A stretch of DNA of 64,000 bases from Verrucomicrobia bacterium Tous-C9LFEB (GTDB lineage: Bacteria; Acidobacteriota; Terriglobia; Terriglobales; Acidobacteriaceae). The position numbers were made by a program, and so were the translations under genes. The stretch spans positions 1-64,000 of the forward strand of contig CAJCIP010000124.1 of NCBI GenBank assembly GCA_903970445.1. Reading direction: 5' to 3'. Shown here one piece after another: positions 16,985-26,615 of the stretch (its first letter is position 1; every line of letters begins with the position of its first letter). The notes under the pieces are model-generated. The model was not told where the DNA came from. It saw only the letters and a list, made by a program, of their open reading frames with translations, and searched no databases.

Positions 16985-18007
16985 CTATGATTGCTGCTTC
17001 GAGGCTAGCAGTGCCTCGATTCCTGAGTTCACTTCCGCTCCAGCGTAGTCCGCGACCACGCGGATGCCGTTATAGATGGCGCGATCGTTGGATGACCCGT
17101 GCCCAATCACACACGCCCCGCGAACACCCAGCAAGGGTGCACCGCCATATTCCGTGTAATCGAGGGTCTTCTTGAAGGCCTTGAACGCCTTCTGGCTGAG
17201 CAACGCGCCGACCTGTGAGGTGATCGTCGATTTCAGGCTCTGGCGAAGCCCTGAGGTCATTAGCTTCACGACGCCCTCGGTCGTCTTGATGGCAACATTG
17301 CCAACGAAGCCATCACACACCACGACATCAGCATTGCCGTTGTAGAGATCCCGGCCTTCCACATTGCCGATAAAGTTCAGGCACCGCTCGCGAAGAAGTG
17401 GTAGCGTGTCTCGTGTCAGTGCATTGCCTTTCGACTCCTCTTCCCCGATCGAGAGCAGCCCAACGCGTGGATTCGCCACGCCCAGAACATTCTTGGCGTA
17501 CATGTAACCCATGGCGGCAAACTGCACCAAATTTTCCGGATCGGAGTCGACGTTGGCACCAACGTCAAGCAAAACGCAAGGGCGGCCGACGGTTGTGGGA
17601 AGCACCGTCGCCAAGGCAGGCCGATCCACGCCGGCGAGCGAGCCCAGCACCATCTTCGCCGTGGCCATGGCTGCGCCCGTATTGCCGGCAGTCACGAAAC
17701 CAGCTGCGCGGCCCTCACGCACCATTTTCAAACCGACCCGCATGGAGGAATCGCGCTTGGACCGGACGGCGAGCGCCGCTTTATCTTCCATGCTGATCCA
17801 CTCACTGGCTTGAACGAGGAACACGGCGGGGCGATCGTGTTTGCTGTAGCCCTTCAGGCATTCACGCAGTTTCGGGCGTAGCAAGTCCTCAGGGCCCACC
17901 AGGTGAACGCGGACATCCAATTGACGCGCAGCCAGAATGGCTCCCTTGATCTCAGGATCGGGAGCCTTATCTGAACCCATTGCATCAAGAGCGATGTCGA
18001 TCGGCAT
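16985..18007 (-). CDS. plsX: Phosphate acyltransferase PlsX
   Basis: Converts acyl-ACP to acyl-phosphate, the acyl donor for PlsY in phospholipid synthesis. It has 340 residues, the normal length. Typical features are the N-terminal IALDAMGSDKAPDPEIKGA, FVTAGNTGAAMATA, LLDVGANVD, VGLLSIGEEESKG, VCDGFVGN and the GV.G.CVIGHGSS stretch near the end. It follows rpmF by 36 bp, preserving the widespread DUF177-rpmF-plsX gene order that links ribosome and lipid synthesis. fabH, often next, is absent. Confidence 0.97.
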   Translation of the reverse strand: MPIDIALDAMGSDKAPDPEIKGAILAARQLDVRVHLVGPEDLLRPKLRECLKGYSKHDRPAVFLVQASEWISMEDKAALAVRSKRDSSMRVGLKMVREGRAAGFVTAGNTGAAMATAKMVLGSLAGVDRPALATVLPTTVGRPCVLLDVGANVDSDPENLVQFAAMGYMYAKNVLGVANPRVGLLSIGEEESKGNALTRDTLPLLRERCLNFIGNVEGRDLYNGNADVVVCDGFVGNVAIKTTEGVVKLMTSGLRQSLKSTITSQVGALLSQKAFKAFKKTLDYTEYGGAPLLGVRGACVIGHGSSNDRAIYNGIRVVADYAGAEVNSGIEALLASKQQS

Positions 18008-18043
18008 GTATCGCCAGCATACGGGACTACAAAAAGAGGAGCG

Positions 18044-18229
18044 TTACTCTGCGTCTTTGACAGCCAGCACAGCGCGGCCCTTATACTCGCCGCACTTCTT
18101 GCAGGCGCGGTGCGGAAGCTTGCGCTCGCCGCAGTTAGGGCAAAGTGAAACACCGGTCGGGGTAAGGAAGTCGTGGCTGCGGCGCTTGGCGGTGCGCTGT
18201 TTGGAATGGCGCCGTTTCGGATTAGGCAT
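18044..18229 (-). CDS. rpmF: 50S ribosomal protein L32
   Basis: A 61-residue ribosomal protein of the large subunit. The N-terminus (MPNPKRRHSKQRTAKRRSHD) is the classic L32 start. The zinc ribbon is intact (CPNC ... CKKC), so this is the zinc-binding C+ form. It lies between the DUF177 gene and plsX in the standard order. Confidence 0.98.
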   Translation of the reverse strand: MPNPKRRHSKQRTAKRRSHDFLTPTGVSLCPNCGERKLPHRACKKCGEYKGRAVLAVKDAE

Positions 18230-18308
18230 GGAAAAAACCTCTCAACACATTGGCCGGCAATGTGCGAAGGCACTGCGCCGGCTAAACTTGGTGGAACTGT
18301 TGCGGTGC

Positions 18309-18857
18309 TTAGGCCTTATGTGCAGCCAGCCCGGCAAGCGCATTCCAGCGCGCGTCGGAAGGACGTGACTCGCATGCGCATGGGGCGCTGTTACGATTCG
18401 CGCCGCATTGCTGGCAAAGACCTTTGCAGTCCTCCTGGCAGAGCGTCCGTCCGGGCAGGGCAAGAAGCACCTGTTCACGCACGGCGTCCTCCAGCAGCAG
18501 GCCGCTCTTTTCATAATAACCGATTTCGGTCTCATCTTCGGTGATCGCGTGCTCTCCTGTCTCAGCATCGACGTTTTCCGGCCGGAAGATCAGGTCGAAA
18601 TCACCTTTGAGGGGCACTTGGACAGGATCAAGGCAGCGCGCGCAAAGGGCTTCGAAATGGCCATCGAAGTGAGCGCGGAGACGAATGTCCTCCACAAACT
18701 CTTTCGGCCCACGGTGCTCCACAATCAGTTCCGCTCGGCCTGCAAGGCTCAGCGGACCCACCTGCCGAATATCCGAGGTGTACTCGATCCGTCCTTCAGG
18801 AAGTGCTTCGTTTAGCTCGAGCGGTTCTTCGACAAGTTGTGCAGGTGTGATCAGCAT
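18309..18857 (-). CDS. DUF177 (YceD-like) 23S rRNA accumulation protein
   Basis: A protein of the YceD/DUF177 family, of 182 residues from MLITPAQLVEEPLEL. In E. coli and plants these proteins support 23S rRNA accumulation and large-subunit assembly. The signature cysteines are present: CARCLDPVQVP near residue 80 and CQEDCKGLCQQCG near the end, where it also has the typical DPRW-like SDARWNALAGL tail. A longer frame extends to 18956, but that part lacks family similarity and overlaps the divergent peptidase start region. It is immediately upstream of rpmF, the usual partner. Confidence 0.9.
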   Translation of the reverse strand: MLITPAQLVEEPLELNEALPEGRIEYTSDIRQVGPLSLAGRAELIVEHRGPKEFVEDIRLRAHFDGHFEALCARCLDPVQVPLKGDFDLIFRPENVDAETGEHAITEDETEIGYYEKSGLLLEDAVREQVLLALPGRTLCQEDCKGLCQQCGANRNSAPCACESRPSDARWNALAGLAAHKA

Positions 18858-18969
18858 AGCCCTTGAGCCTATTTTCTCACGCGAGGCATAGCCTGATGCG
18901 GAACGAATCAGCGTTTCGTGCGTGAGACGGTCCATATACTCTTGGCTAACCGGCATTGCGGAGGTCTAT

Positions 18970-20775
18970 TTGCGACGCTCGCTTTTTTCCATTCTCGTTT
19001 TTATAGCCGCATGTATTCCAGTGGCTGCTCAGTCGAACCAAGCCATTGTTAGCCGGCCTGCGTCGCCTGCCGCTCAGCCCGCGTGGGTTGTGCGTTCGAA
19101 CACGTTCACACAACAGATTCTCGATATACAGATCAAGTATTCGCCGGAGCAAGGCTCAGCGCAAGGACTCGCGAAGTACGACACAGAGATTAGCGATCCA
19201 AGCAGCGCCGCGGAGCTTGCACAGCGCAAGGAAGAAGAGTCTGCCGTTGCCCGACTCCAGGTGGCGATGCTCGCAGAGCGCGACTTGAACGTCGCAGAGG
19301 ACCTGCGGATTGTTCTGGACGCTGAGAGGCTCGGATTCCGGCAGCAGGACTTCTATAACCGACGTCGCGTCACTTACATCAATGCAACCGGACTCGTCTT
19401 CTATGGCCTGCAATCCCTGCTCGACGATCAACTGCCGCAGTCCCGCCGCGAGTCAGCGGTGGCACGCCTGAACAAGTATGCGGGGAAAGCTCCAGGGTAC
19501 ATCCCGATCACGCAAGGGCTTACCATCCGCATGAAGAACCAGATGGCCAAGCCGGACATGATCTATCCCTCCCGGGCTTCGGTGGAAACGGAGCTCGAAC
19601 GAAACTCGGCGATGGTCGACGGTATCGCGGCACTCTTCACGAAGTACAAGATCACCGGTTGGGAACCCGCCTACTCCGCTCTGAAAGCGCAGACCACCGA
19701 GTACGACGCGTGGGTCCGTGCAAACATCCTGCCCAAAACGCGCACGGACTTCCGCCTGCAACCAGAAGAGTACGCGCTGGCCTTCGAGCAGTACGGCATA
19801 GACATCCCGCCCGCTCAGATCGCGGAAATGGCGCACAAGGCATTCGCCGACTATCAAGCGCAGATGGCTGCGCTCGCCGCGCAAATCGCAAAAGAGCATG
19901 GCTATCCTTCGAGCGACTATCGCGACGTGATTCGCGAGCTGAAGAAGCAGCAGATCACGGGCGACGCCATCCTGCCCTTCTACGAAAACCGCCTGCATCA
20001 GATCGAAAGCATCATTCGCGATCACCGGCTGGTGACGTTGCCGGATCGACCGGCGATCATCCGCCTGGGAACGCCTGCCGAAAGCTCACAGCAGCCCGCA
20101 CCGCACATGGTGCCTCCACCCTTTCTTCACAATACGGGCCAGCGCGGTGTCTTCGTCTTGCCGCTGAATATGCCGGCAGGAGCTGGACAGTCGGCAGCCG
20201 CGAAAGTCGACGACTACACCTTCGACGCCGCGAGTTGGACTCTCATTGCGCATGAAGCACGGCCCGGTCACGAGCTTCAGTTCGACTCTATGGTGGAGCA
20301 CGGTGTCTCGCTGGCACGCGCACTGTTTGCATTCAATTCAACGAACGCTGAAGGATGGGGACTATACGCCGAGTACATCACGCTGCCGTACATGTCGAAG
20401 GAAGGCCAGCTCATCAGCCTGCAGTTCCGTTTGCTCCGAGCGGCACGAGCCTTTCTCGACCCGGAGCTACAGGCGGGGAAGATTCAGCCTGCCGATGCCA
20501 TGAAGGTGCTGACTGAGGATGTCTGCTTCTCCGTTCCCTTTTCCAACCAGGAAGTGGAACGCTACACCATTCGCAGCCCAGGTCAGGCCAACAGCTACTT
20601 CTACGGCTATACGCGCCTGCTCCAACTCCGCAAAGAAACAGAGACCGCCCTTGGACCGAAGTTCGACGCCATGCGTTTTCACGACTTCATCCTGGCACAG
20701 GGATTGCTGCCTCCAGGGCTGATGAAGAAGGCCGTTGAAGAGCACTTCATCCCTGAAGAAAAGGCGCGTTCGTAA
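18970..20775 (+). CDS. Secreted DUF885-family metallopeptidase
   Basis: An exported zincin-like peptidase, about 601 residues. The motif LIAHEARPGHELQFD supplies the HExxxGH-type zinc site of DUF885 proteins, and NAEGWGLYAEYI supplies the downstream Glu. I favour the TTG at 18970 because GCGGAGG (18958-18964) stands five bases before it. The protein then begins with a clean signal peptide (RRSLFSILVFIAACIPVAAQ). A GTG at 18922 gives a 16-residue longer form with a less typical leader. These enzymes are usually periplasmic or lipoproteins of unknown substrate; acidobacteria carry many. It is divergent from the DUF177 gene. Confidence 0.88.
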   Translation: MRRSLFSILVFIAACIPVAAQSNQAIVSRPASPAAQPAWVVRSNTFTQQILDIQIKYSPEQGSAQGLAKYDTEISDPSSAAELAQRKEEESAVARLQVAMLAERDLNVAEDLRIVLDAERLGFRQQDFYNRRRVTYINATGLVFYGLQSLLDDQLPQSRRESAVARLNKYAGKAPGYIPITQGLTIRMKNQMAKPDMIYPSRASVETELERNSAMVDGIAALFTKYKITGWEPAYSALKAQTTEYDAWVRANILPKTRTDFRLQPEEYALAFEQYGIDIPPAQIAEMAHKAFADYQAQMAALAAQIAKEHGYPSSDYRDVIRELKKQQITGDAILPFYENRLHQIESIIRDHRLVTLPDRPAIIRLGTPAESSQQPAPHMVPPPFLHNTGQRGVFVLPLNMPAGAGQSAAAKVDDYTFDAASWTLIAHEARPGHELQFDSMVEHGVSLARALFAFNSTNAEGWGLYAEYITLPYMSKEGQLISLQFRLLRAARAFLDPELQAGKIQPADAMKVLTEDVCFSVPFSNQEVERYTIRSPGQANSYFYGYTRLLQLRKETETALGPKFDAMRFHDFILAQGLLPPGLMKKAVEEHFIPEEKARS

Positions 20776-20880
20776 GAAAGCGGGAACCTGTACACGGAAT
20801 CGCGCGTATCCTGTTCCGTACCACTGGATGAGTCCGCACCCTGAGCTGCTGCGCGGACCATCGTCTTGTCGAGGTTTGCT

Positions 20881-21501
20881 ATGGCTGCCACTTCGCTTCG
20901 TCTTGCTACCCTGCTCGCTATTACGTCTCTCGGAGCCGCGAGTCTCTCCGGCTGCCACATCTCCACGAACAAGCACGGCAAGAACGACAACGTCGATATC
21001 GGCACGCCGTTCGGCTCAATGTCGGTGAAAACCAACGACGATACTGTGAACAGCAGTCTGGGGATTAGCGCATACCCCGGCGCCGTTGCTGTCCGCGACG
21101 GCAAAGGTGGCGACGACAACGGCGCCGCTGACGTGAACATGAGCTTCGGCAACTTCCATCTTGGAGTGGTTGCTCGCAGCTACCAAACAGTCGACCAGCC
21201 TGACAAAGTTACTGCGTTTTATCGCAAAGACATGGCTCGCTACGGCGAGATCATTCAGTGCGACGGCAATAAAGCAATCGGCACACCCACACGCACGTCG
21301 CAGGGGCTTACTTGCAATGATTCTGACAACAATCACATCAGCACGGGAAGCCACAGCGATGGCATGGAGCTACGATCCGGCTCGCCGACTCATCAACGCA
21401 TCGTCGCAATCGAGGAAAAAGATGGCGGCACGAGGATTGGTCTCGTCAAGCTTGATCTTCCCTCCGGTCTGAATAAGCATAATGACAAAGAGAGTGAATA
21501 G
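20881..21501 (+). CDS. Putative lipoprotein of unknown function
   Basis: A 206-residue exported protein with an N-terminal hydrophobic segment and lipobox LSGC (Cys at about residue 25), then a Lys/Asn/Asp-rich linker (STNKHGKNDN). A repeated theme of short beta-strands follows (GSMSVKTNDD, DVNMSFGNFHLGVVARSY). The segment Y.TVD.PDKVTAFYRKDM resembles a small fold seen in many acidobacterial envelope proteins, where a difference term is computed between strands, but I cannot name the family. The start at 20881 has GAGG six bases upstream; a TTG at 20866 is possible. Confidence 0.75.
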   Translation: MAATSLRLATLLAITSLGAASLSGCHISTNKHGKNDNVDIGTPFGSMSVKTNDDTVNSSLGISAYPGAVAVRDGKGGDDNGAADVNMSFGNFHLGVVARSYQTVDQPDKVTAFYRKDMARYGEIIQCDGNKAIGTPTRTSQGLTCNDSDNNHISTGSHSDGMELRSGSPTHQRIVAIEEKDGGTRIGLVKLDLPSGLNKHNDKESE

Positions 21502-21561
21502 GCACGGCTTTGCAGGCTGCGACAGTTGCCGCCTATCCGCGACTAACGTAGCTTGTTCGTA

Positions 21562-22269
21562 ATGAACGAACGCCACTGCCATCGTTGCGATTCCATCCTG
21601 CACATCGCCTCAGAAGGGGCGCTCCTCTATTGTTCTAACTGCGGCGCGCCACAGCTTGTTCTTTCGGAAGAGTTGCAGGATCAGGCCGTCGAAAGACAGC
21701 GGCTTGAGCGTCAAAGCACTGAAGAGGAAAACCAACTCCCAAGAAGCACGCACTCGCTGTCCACGTTTGACTGGAGGCTGGTGATTCGTCTTTCGCTGAT
21801 CGTTTGCGGCGCGCTTTCGGCGTTGTCGATTTTGCTCCCGCAGCTTGGCCTGCTGGTGATCGCGTGGGCTCCTGTTTCTCCGGCGATTGTCATCTCCCTT
21901 TATGCAACCCGGGCACGTTCATCACGATTGACAGGAAGCTTTGGCGCGCGGGTAGGCCTTCTATGCGGGTCATTCATCGTCGTTGGCCTGGCGTTGTTGA
22001 ACACACTCTTCTTGGATTTCGTACGATTTGTTATGCATCGACCAGACTTCGACAACAGTGTCGACGCGCTGCTCAGTCAAGTGCGCGCTCAGACGATTGC
22101 ACAATCAGGTCCGCAAGCTGCTGGTCTTTTCGACTTGCTTTCCGTTCCCGAGTTCCGCGCCGGCTTCTTCCTTGCCGGGTTCGGTTTGATGGCGGCCTTT
22201 GTGCTTCTTCTCACGACAGGCGGCGGCGCCTTAGCGGGGACTTTTCGGAAGCGTAGAAGCGTGTCGTAG
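21562..22269 (+). CDS. Zinc-ribbon multi-pass membrane protein
   Basis: A 235-residue protein. The N-terminus is a cytoplasmic zinc ribbon (CHRCDS ... CSNCGAPQ, residues 5-30). A charged Gln/Glu-rich linker follows, then four hydrophobic segments (about 75-95, 100-120, 135-155, 205-225). The frame could start at a TTG at 21553, but MNERHCHRC at 21562 is more natural. The family is unknown. The topology suggests a membrane protein that senses or binds zinc, or uses the ribbon for protein contacts. It ends about 33 bp before pyrR and may share its transcript. Confidence 0.75.
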   Translation: MNERHCHRCDSILHIASEGALLYCSNCGAPQLVLSEELQDQAVERQRLERQSTEEENQLPRSTHSLSTFDWRLVIRLSLIVCGALSALSILLPQLGLLVIAWAPVSPAIVISLYATRARSSRLTGSFGARVGLLCGSFIVVGLALLNTLFLDFVRFVMHRPDFDNSVDALLSQVRAQTIAQSGPQAAGLFDLLSVPEFRAGFFLAGFGLMAAFVLLLTTGGGALAGTFRKRRSVS

Positions 22270-22302
22270 ACTCTGTCTTCGCTGCTATCATCATGCAAAG
22301 TT

Positions 22303-22902
22303 ATGAGTGAATCGCTGACCCCGTCGCAATCTGAAAGCACTTCATCTTCGACACCGCGCCTGCGCGAAAAAGGGCGCCTTATGTCCGGATCAGAGATCGA
22401 GCGCACGCTTGTACGGCTGGCGCACGAAATCGTGGAGCGTAACAACGGGAGCTCTAACCTCGGGCTTGTCGGTATCAAGCGCCGTGGCGTCCCGCTTGCG
22501 CAACGAATCGCCACACTCATTTCCAACATCGAGAAGCAGCCTGTTGAAACCGGCGTGCTGGACATCAGCTTCTATCGCGATGACCTCACCACGCGGGATG
22601 TGCGCCCAGTGGTCGAGAAGCGAGATATCGGGCTCGACATCGAGGGCCGCGACATCATTCTGATGGATGATGTGCTGTACACCGGCCGCACCATCCGCGC
22701 GGCGCTGGATGCATTGTTCGATCATGGCCGTCCAAAGAGCGTTCAACTTCTTGTACTGATTGATCGCGGACATCGCGAGCTACCAATCGAAGCACGCTAT
22801 GTGGGCCGCATCGTGCCGACATCCCGGCGAGAAATCATCGAGGTAAAGCTGCGCGAAATCGATGACGATGAGCAGGTACTTCTGGTGGAACTGCTCGACT
22901 AG
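22303..22902 (+). CDS. pyrR: Bifunctional pyr operon regulator/uracil phosphoribosyltransferase
   Basis: A PyrR-type phosphoribosyltransferase of 199 residues, with about 24 extra polar N-terminal residues relative to the usual protein. The PRPP loop IILMDDVLYTGRTIRAALDAL and the GIKRRGVPLA segment are diagnostic. The C-terminal EVKLREIDDDEQVLL is the conserved PyrR tail. In Firmicutes it binds attenuator RNA with UMP. No pyr biosynthetic gene lies next to it here and I see no anti-attenuator structure, so its regulatory role in this organism is uncertain. An in-frame ATG at 22381 would remove the extension. Confidence 0.92.
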   Translation: MSESLTPSQSESTSSSTPRLREKGRLMSGSEIERTLVRLAHEIVERNNGSSNLGLVGIKRRGVPLAQRIATLISNIEKQPVETGVLDISFYRDDLTTRDVRPVVEKRDIGLDIEGRDIILMDDVLYTGRTIRAALDALFDHGRPKSVQLLVLIDRGHRELPIEARYVGRIVPTSRREIIEVKLREIDDDEQVLLVELLD

Positions 22903-22934
22903 AATCTGCATTCCCCGGACGAGGACGCTTTCCA

Positions 22935-24278
22935 TTGAGCGAAGCAGAGCAGGAAACACGGACAGCCGACGCTATACCCATCCCCGCTCCAAACGCACCC
23001 GAGCCTATGAGCATGGGCGCTGTGCTGCGCATCGCGCCGATGCGCCGCCTCTGGTACGCGCAGGTGGTGTCCACGTTTGGCGATTTCATCGCACTGTTCG
23101 CGGTCATCAACTTCATGACTTTTACGCTGCATGCCAATGCACAGCAGATTACCGGCGTGCAGATCGCTTACATGCTTCCGATCGCTGTTCTGGGCGTAAT
23201 CAGCGGCGTTTTCGTCGACCGTTGGCCACTCAAGCCGACGATGGTTGCGAGCGACCTCATTCGCGCCGTGCTGTGCCTGCTGCTCATTGGCGTCCAGACT
23301 GTATGGGGCTTCTACCTCGTGCTTGCGGCAATCAGCGTGGTCTCCAGCGTCTTTACACCGGCTCAGGGCATTGCCGTACGCACGGCAGTGCCGATGCACG
23401 GTATGCGCTCGGCGCAGGCCCTTATGCAGCAGGTCATGTTCATTATGCGGATCGTGGGTGGCCCGCTTGCCGTCTTACTCGTCGGTTTCTTCGGCAACAA
23501 AGTGTGTTTTGCGATTGATTCTGTCAGCTTCGTGGCCTCCGGCTGCCTCATTGCATCGGTAGTGCTGAAGATGGCAGCGAAGAGTGCCGTCGTTCTTCCT
23601 GTCGAAGGCAGGAGCGCTGTGGTTGTGACATCCGACAAGCCTGAAAAGACCGGCGTCGCGCGTGTGCTCGACGACATGCAGCAGGGCTTGAGCTTCATTT
23701 TTCACCATGCGGCGTTGTTGTTCATCATCGTCGCCATGGCAGCGGCGATGTTCGTCATGGGCTGCTTCGGCCCATTGATCGCCGTCTACGTCCGTGACAC
23801 GCTGCATGCGTCTTCACGCACGTTCGGCGTTACGAGCGCGATGATTGGTGTCGGCCTCATGCTCGGCATCAACTTACTCACCGCAGTAGCAAAGCGCACA
23901 TCCAATAACACGCTCATCTATGCCGGTCTCGGCGGCATGGCAATCGGCATCATGCTGCTCTCCGCTGTTCCCTACATCGCTGCTGCGCTCGTGGCATTGT
24001 TCATCGTCGGCTTCGGCGTTGGCGGGATCATCGTGCCATCGCAAACAATGATCCAGCAGGAAACCCCACAAGCGCTGCTTGGGCGGGTTGGTTCAACATT
24101 GATGTCGCTGATCTTCAGCGCCCAGATTGCCGGGCTCATCGTCAGCGGCGTGCTGGCCAAGCACACAAGCGTGCGCCGGGTATTCGCGCTGTGCGCTGTC
24201 ATGCTGATTCTGCTGATGATTGCAGGCAAGCTCTGGATGGAGCCGAAGCACCCTACACCTCAGCCCGTTGCCGCGTAG
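22935..24278 (+). CDS. MFS transporter, probable small-molecule exporter
   Basis: An inner-membrane major facilitator of 447 residues with twelve predicted segments. The central cytoplasmic loop (about 215-240) carries DKPEKTGVARVLDDMQQG. It resembles the enterobactin-exporter/macrolide-efflux branch (EntS/MefA-like; VSTFGDFIALFAVINF start, AQGIAVRTAVP, ALLGRVGSTLM near the end). The first codon is TTG at 22935 with GAGGACG upstream; an ATG at 23007 would still include TM1. The substrate is unknown. It begins 32 bp after pyrR. Confidence 0.85.
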   Translation: MSEAEQETRTADAIPIPAPNAPEPMSMGAVLRIAPMRRLWYAQVVSTFGDFIALFAVINFMTFTLHANAQQITGVQIAYMLPIAVLGVISGVFVDRWPLKPTMVASDLIRAVLCLLLIGVQTVWGFYLVLAAISVVSSVFTPAQGIAVRTAVPMHGMRSAQALMQQVMFIMRIVGGPLAVLLVGFFGNKVCFAIDSVSFVASGCLIASVVLKMAAKSAVVLPVEGRSAVVVTSDKPEKTGVARVLDDMQQGLSFIFHHAALLFIIVAMAAAMFVMGCFGPLIAVYVRDTLHASSRTFGVTSAMIGVGLMLGINLLTAVAKRTSNNTLIYAGLGGMAIGIMLLSAVPYIAAALVALFIVGFGVGGIIVPSQTMIQQETPQALLGRVGSTLMSLIFSAQIAGLIVSGVLAKHTSVRRVFALCAVMLILLMIAGKLWMEPKHPTPQPVAA

Positions 24279-24303
24279 ATTCTGAACATTGCCTCAGCAC
24301 TTT

Positions 24304-24500
24304 GTCATCGTAAGCGAAAGTCCGGCACGATGCGCGCCGGACGAAGTCGAAGGACCCCGAGGGGCTCGGTACCCGGACCGGAGTTGGCGACTCTCAGGCA
24401 AGAACTCTCGGTTCAAAACTCAGAACGATCTCGGCTCGGACGATCCATCGGATCCTTCGCCTGCGATCGTCCAACGCCGATGCTTCGCTCAGAGTGACAA
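24304..24500. repeat. Composite inverted REP-like element between the MFS gene and hemL
   Basis: The left part reads GTCATCGTAAGCGAAAG followed by a TCCGGC/GCCGGA hairpin. The right part ends CTTCGCTCAGAGTGAC, the near-reverse-complement of the left end. The pair frames about 160 bp with further GC-rich inverted segments. It fills the gap between two convergent genes and belongs to the dispersed GATGAC repeat family seen elsewhere in the window. Confidence 0.65.
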
Positions 24501-24517
24501 TCGATACCGTAGATAAG

Positions 24518-25834
24518 CTAGCGGACAGCATCGCGAAGGGCTTCTTTCGCTGCGGCCAATACCTTTTCTACTTCATCTTCACCATGCGCTGTAGAGACAA
24601 ACGCCGCCTCATACTGGCTCGGCGGCAGCCATACACCGCGTTCCATCATGCCGCGGTGAAAGCGCGCGAACCGGGCTGTATCTGAAGCGCTTGCCGACGC
24701 GAAGTCCGTGACTGGGTTCGGCGTGAAGAACCAGGTAAACATGCTGCCCACGCGATTTGTCGTGAGCCCGATGCCCTGCTCCGCCGCGAGTCGCGCAACA
24801 CCGTCAGCTATAGCTGCAGTTGTGCGCTCCAGCTTAGGATAAATCTCCTCGCGGTGTTCGATCAGCTTCTGCAGCATGGCTATACCAGCGGCCATAGCAA
24901 GCGGATTGCCGCTCAGCGTTCCTGCCTGGTACACCGGGCCGAGTGGCGCGAGACAATCCATCACGTCCGCGCGGCCGCCAAAAACTCCTACGGGCAGGCC
25001 TCCGCCTACGATCTTCCCCAGCGTGGTCAGGTCTGGCAGGGTGCCGAGCTCGGCCTTAAAGCGTTCTTGCGCGCCGCCGAGCGCCAGCCGGAAGCCGGTC
25101 ATTACTTCATCGAAGATGAGCAGAGCGCCATGCTCTTGCGTCAGAGCCCGCAGGCCGGCAAGGTATCCCGGGGCGGGTGCGATCGTACCCGCATTGCCAA
25201 CAACGGGCTCTAGGATGACGCAGGCGATGAGTTCGGGATGCGCGTCAAATGCCTGCTGCACAGCCTCCAAATCGTTATACGGCAGCGCCAGTGTGTGCAT
25301 TGCCGTCTCTGCGGGCACGCCTGCCGAGCCGGGGATACCAAAGGTCGCGACGCCGCTTCCTGCCTTCACCAACAGAGCGTCGGCATGGCCGTGATAGCAG
25401 CCTTCGAACTTGATAACGAAAGGACGGTTGGTAAATCCTCGCGCGAGCCGGATAGCCGACATGCAGGCTTCCGTGCCTGAAGAAACGAAGCGCAGCTTCT
25501 CAATTGATGGAAAGCATTGCCGCACCAGTGCCGCGAGTTCATATTCGCTCGCGGTACTTGCGCCAAATGAAGGACTGCGACCTGCCGCTTCCCGAATCGC
25601 TTCGACGACCGGTGGAAAGGCATGACCCAACAACATCGGTCCCCATGAACCAAACAGATCTACGTAGTGGTTTCCATCTGCATCTCTGAGATATGCGCCT
25701 TCGGCGCTTTCAACAAATGGCGGATGTCCTCCCACGGCGCGGAAGGCCCTTACGGGAGAGTCCACGCCGCCGGGCAGAAGGGTTTCAGCACGCTGCTGCA
25801 GGGCGCGAGAGCGAGTTGTCACGAAAGGCATCAT
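24518..25834 (-). CDS. hemL: Glutamate-1-semialdehyde 2,1-aminomutase
   Basis: A PLP enzyme that converts glutamate-1-semialdehyde to 5-aminolevulinate in C5-pathway tetrapyrrole synthesis. It has 438 residues. Diagnostic segments are [26 protein letters not shown]-like [42 protein letters not shown] and the PLP-lysine motif [16 protein letters not shown]. Its presence indicates the glutamyl-tRNA route to heme. It is divergent from purN with 58 bp between the starts. Confidence 0.97.
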   Translation of the reverse strand: MMPFVTTRSRALQQRAETLLPGGVDSPVRAFRAVGGHPPFVESAEGAYLRDADGNHYVDLFGSWGPMLLGHAFPPVVEAIREAAGRSPSFGASTASEYELAALVRQCFPSIEKLRFVSSGTEACMSAIRLARGFTNRPFVIKFEGCYHGHADALLVKAGSGVATFGIPGSAGVPAETAMHTLALPYNDLEAVQQAFDAHPELIACVILEPVVGNAGTIAPAPGYLAGLRALTQEHGALLIFDEVMTGFRLALGGAQERFKAELGTLPDLTTLGKIVGGGLPVGVFGGRADVMDCLAPLGPVYQAGTLSGNPLAMAAGIAMLQKLIEHREEIYPKLERTTAAIADGVARLAAEQGIGLTTNRVGSMFTWFFTPNPVTDFASASASDTARFARFHRGMMERGVWLPPSQYEAAFVSTAHGEDEVEKVLAAAKEALRDAVR

Positions 25835-25892
25835 TCACGAGTATAGGAGCCACTGATAGACTGCGATTCTTCCCTCGCGAAAGGTGGACAGA

Positions 25893-26612
25893 GTGCTGGA
25901 CGACAGAGCAACAACGGACACAACCGGAGACACACCTGTACGACTCGGCATTCTCATCAGTGGCCGCGGTTCGAACTGTGCCGCGATTGCCCAAGCCATT
26001 GCCGATGGCAAGCTCAAGGGCTGCGAGATCGCTATCGTCATCTGCAATGTGACCGGAGCGCCGGGAATAGAAGCCGCGCGCAAGTTCGGCATGCCGGTGG
26101 TGACGCTAGAGGGCCGTGGCCGCGAGCAGCGCGATCACGAAGAAGCATTGCTTGCCCTGTTGAAGAAATACCGCGTCGAGGTCGTGTGCCTCGCAGGCTA
26201 CCGGCGAGTCCTTTCTGCTCGCTTTGTGCGCAACTGGAAAGGTCGCATGCTAAACAGCCATCCGTCGCTGCTGCCGTCGTTCCCAGGCTTCAACGCGACA
26301 CAGCAGGCGCTTGAATACGGCGTTCGCATTGCCGGTTGCACCGTTCACTTTGTTGAAGAGTGGGTCGACGCCGGTGCGATCATCCTGCAACATGCCGTCG
26401 AGGTGCTGGATAGCGACACGGAAGAGACGCTTGCCAGCCGCGTGCTGGCCGAGCAGCATCGGGCCTATCCGGAAGCGATCGCCCGTGTTCTGAGCGGAGA
26501 GTACGAAGCAGTGGGCCGTAGGTATCTGCGTTTAGGAAAGGTTGAAGCCGTCCCACCAATGCGCTCCCAAGAGGCAGTGGCAGACACGGCTTCCATCACC
26601 GCAGAAAATTAG
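25893..26612 (+). CDS. purN: Phosphoribosylglycinamide formyltransferase (10-formyl-THF dependent)
   Basis: GAR transformylase, third step of purine synthesis. The sequence has LISGRGSN (nucleotide loop), VCLAGYRRVLS, NSHPSLLPSFPG (catalytic His, preceded by Asn) and VDAGAIILQ (catalytic Asp). The start is GTG. The frame allows 25884, but AAAGGTGG lies five bases before the GTG at 25893. The C-terminal tail is about 25 residues longer than usual. FolD, in the same window, supplies precursors of its formyl donor. Confidence 0.94.
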   Translation: MLDDRATTDTTGDTPVRLGILISGRGSNCAAIAQAIADGKLKGCEIAIVICNVTGAPGIEAARKFGMPVVTLEGRGREQRDHEEALLALLKKYRVEVVCLAGYRRVLSARFVRNWKGRMLNSHPSLLPSFPGFNATQQALEYGVRIAGCTVHFVEEWVDAGAIILQHAVEVLDSDTEETLASRVLAEQHRAYPEAIARVLSGEYEAVGRRYLRLGKVEAVPPMRSQEAVADTASITAEN

Positions 26613-26615
26613 CCG

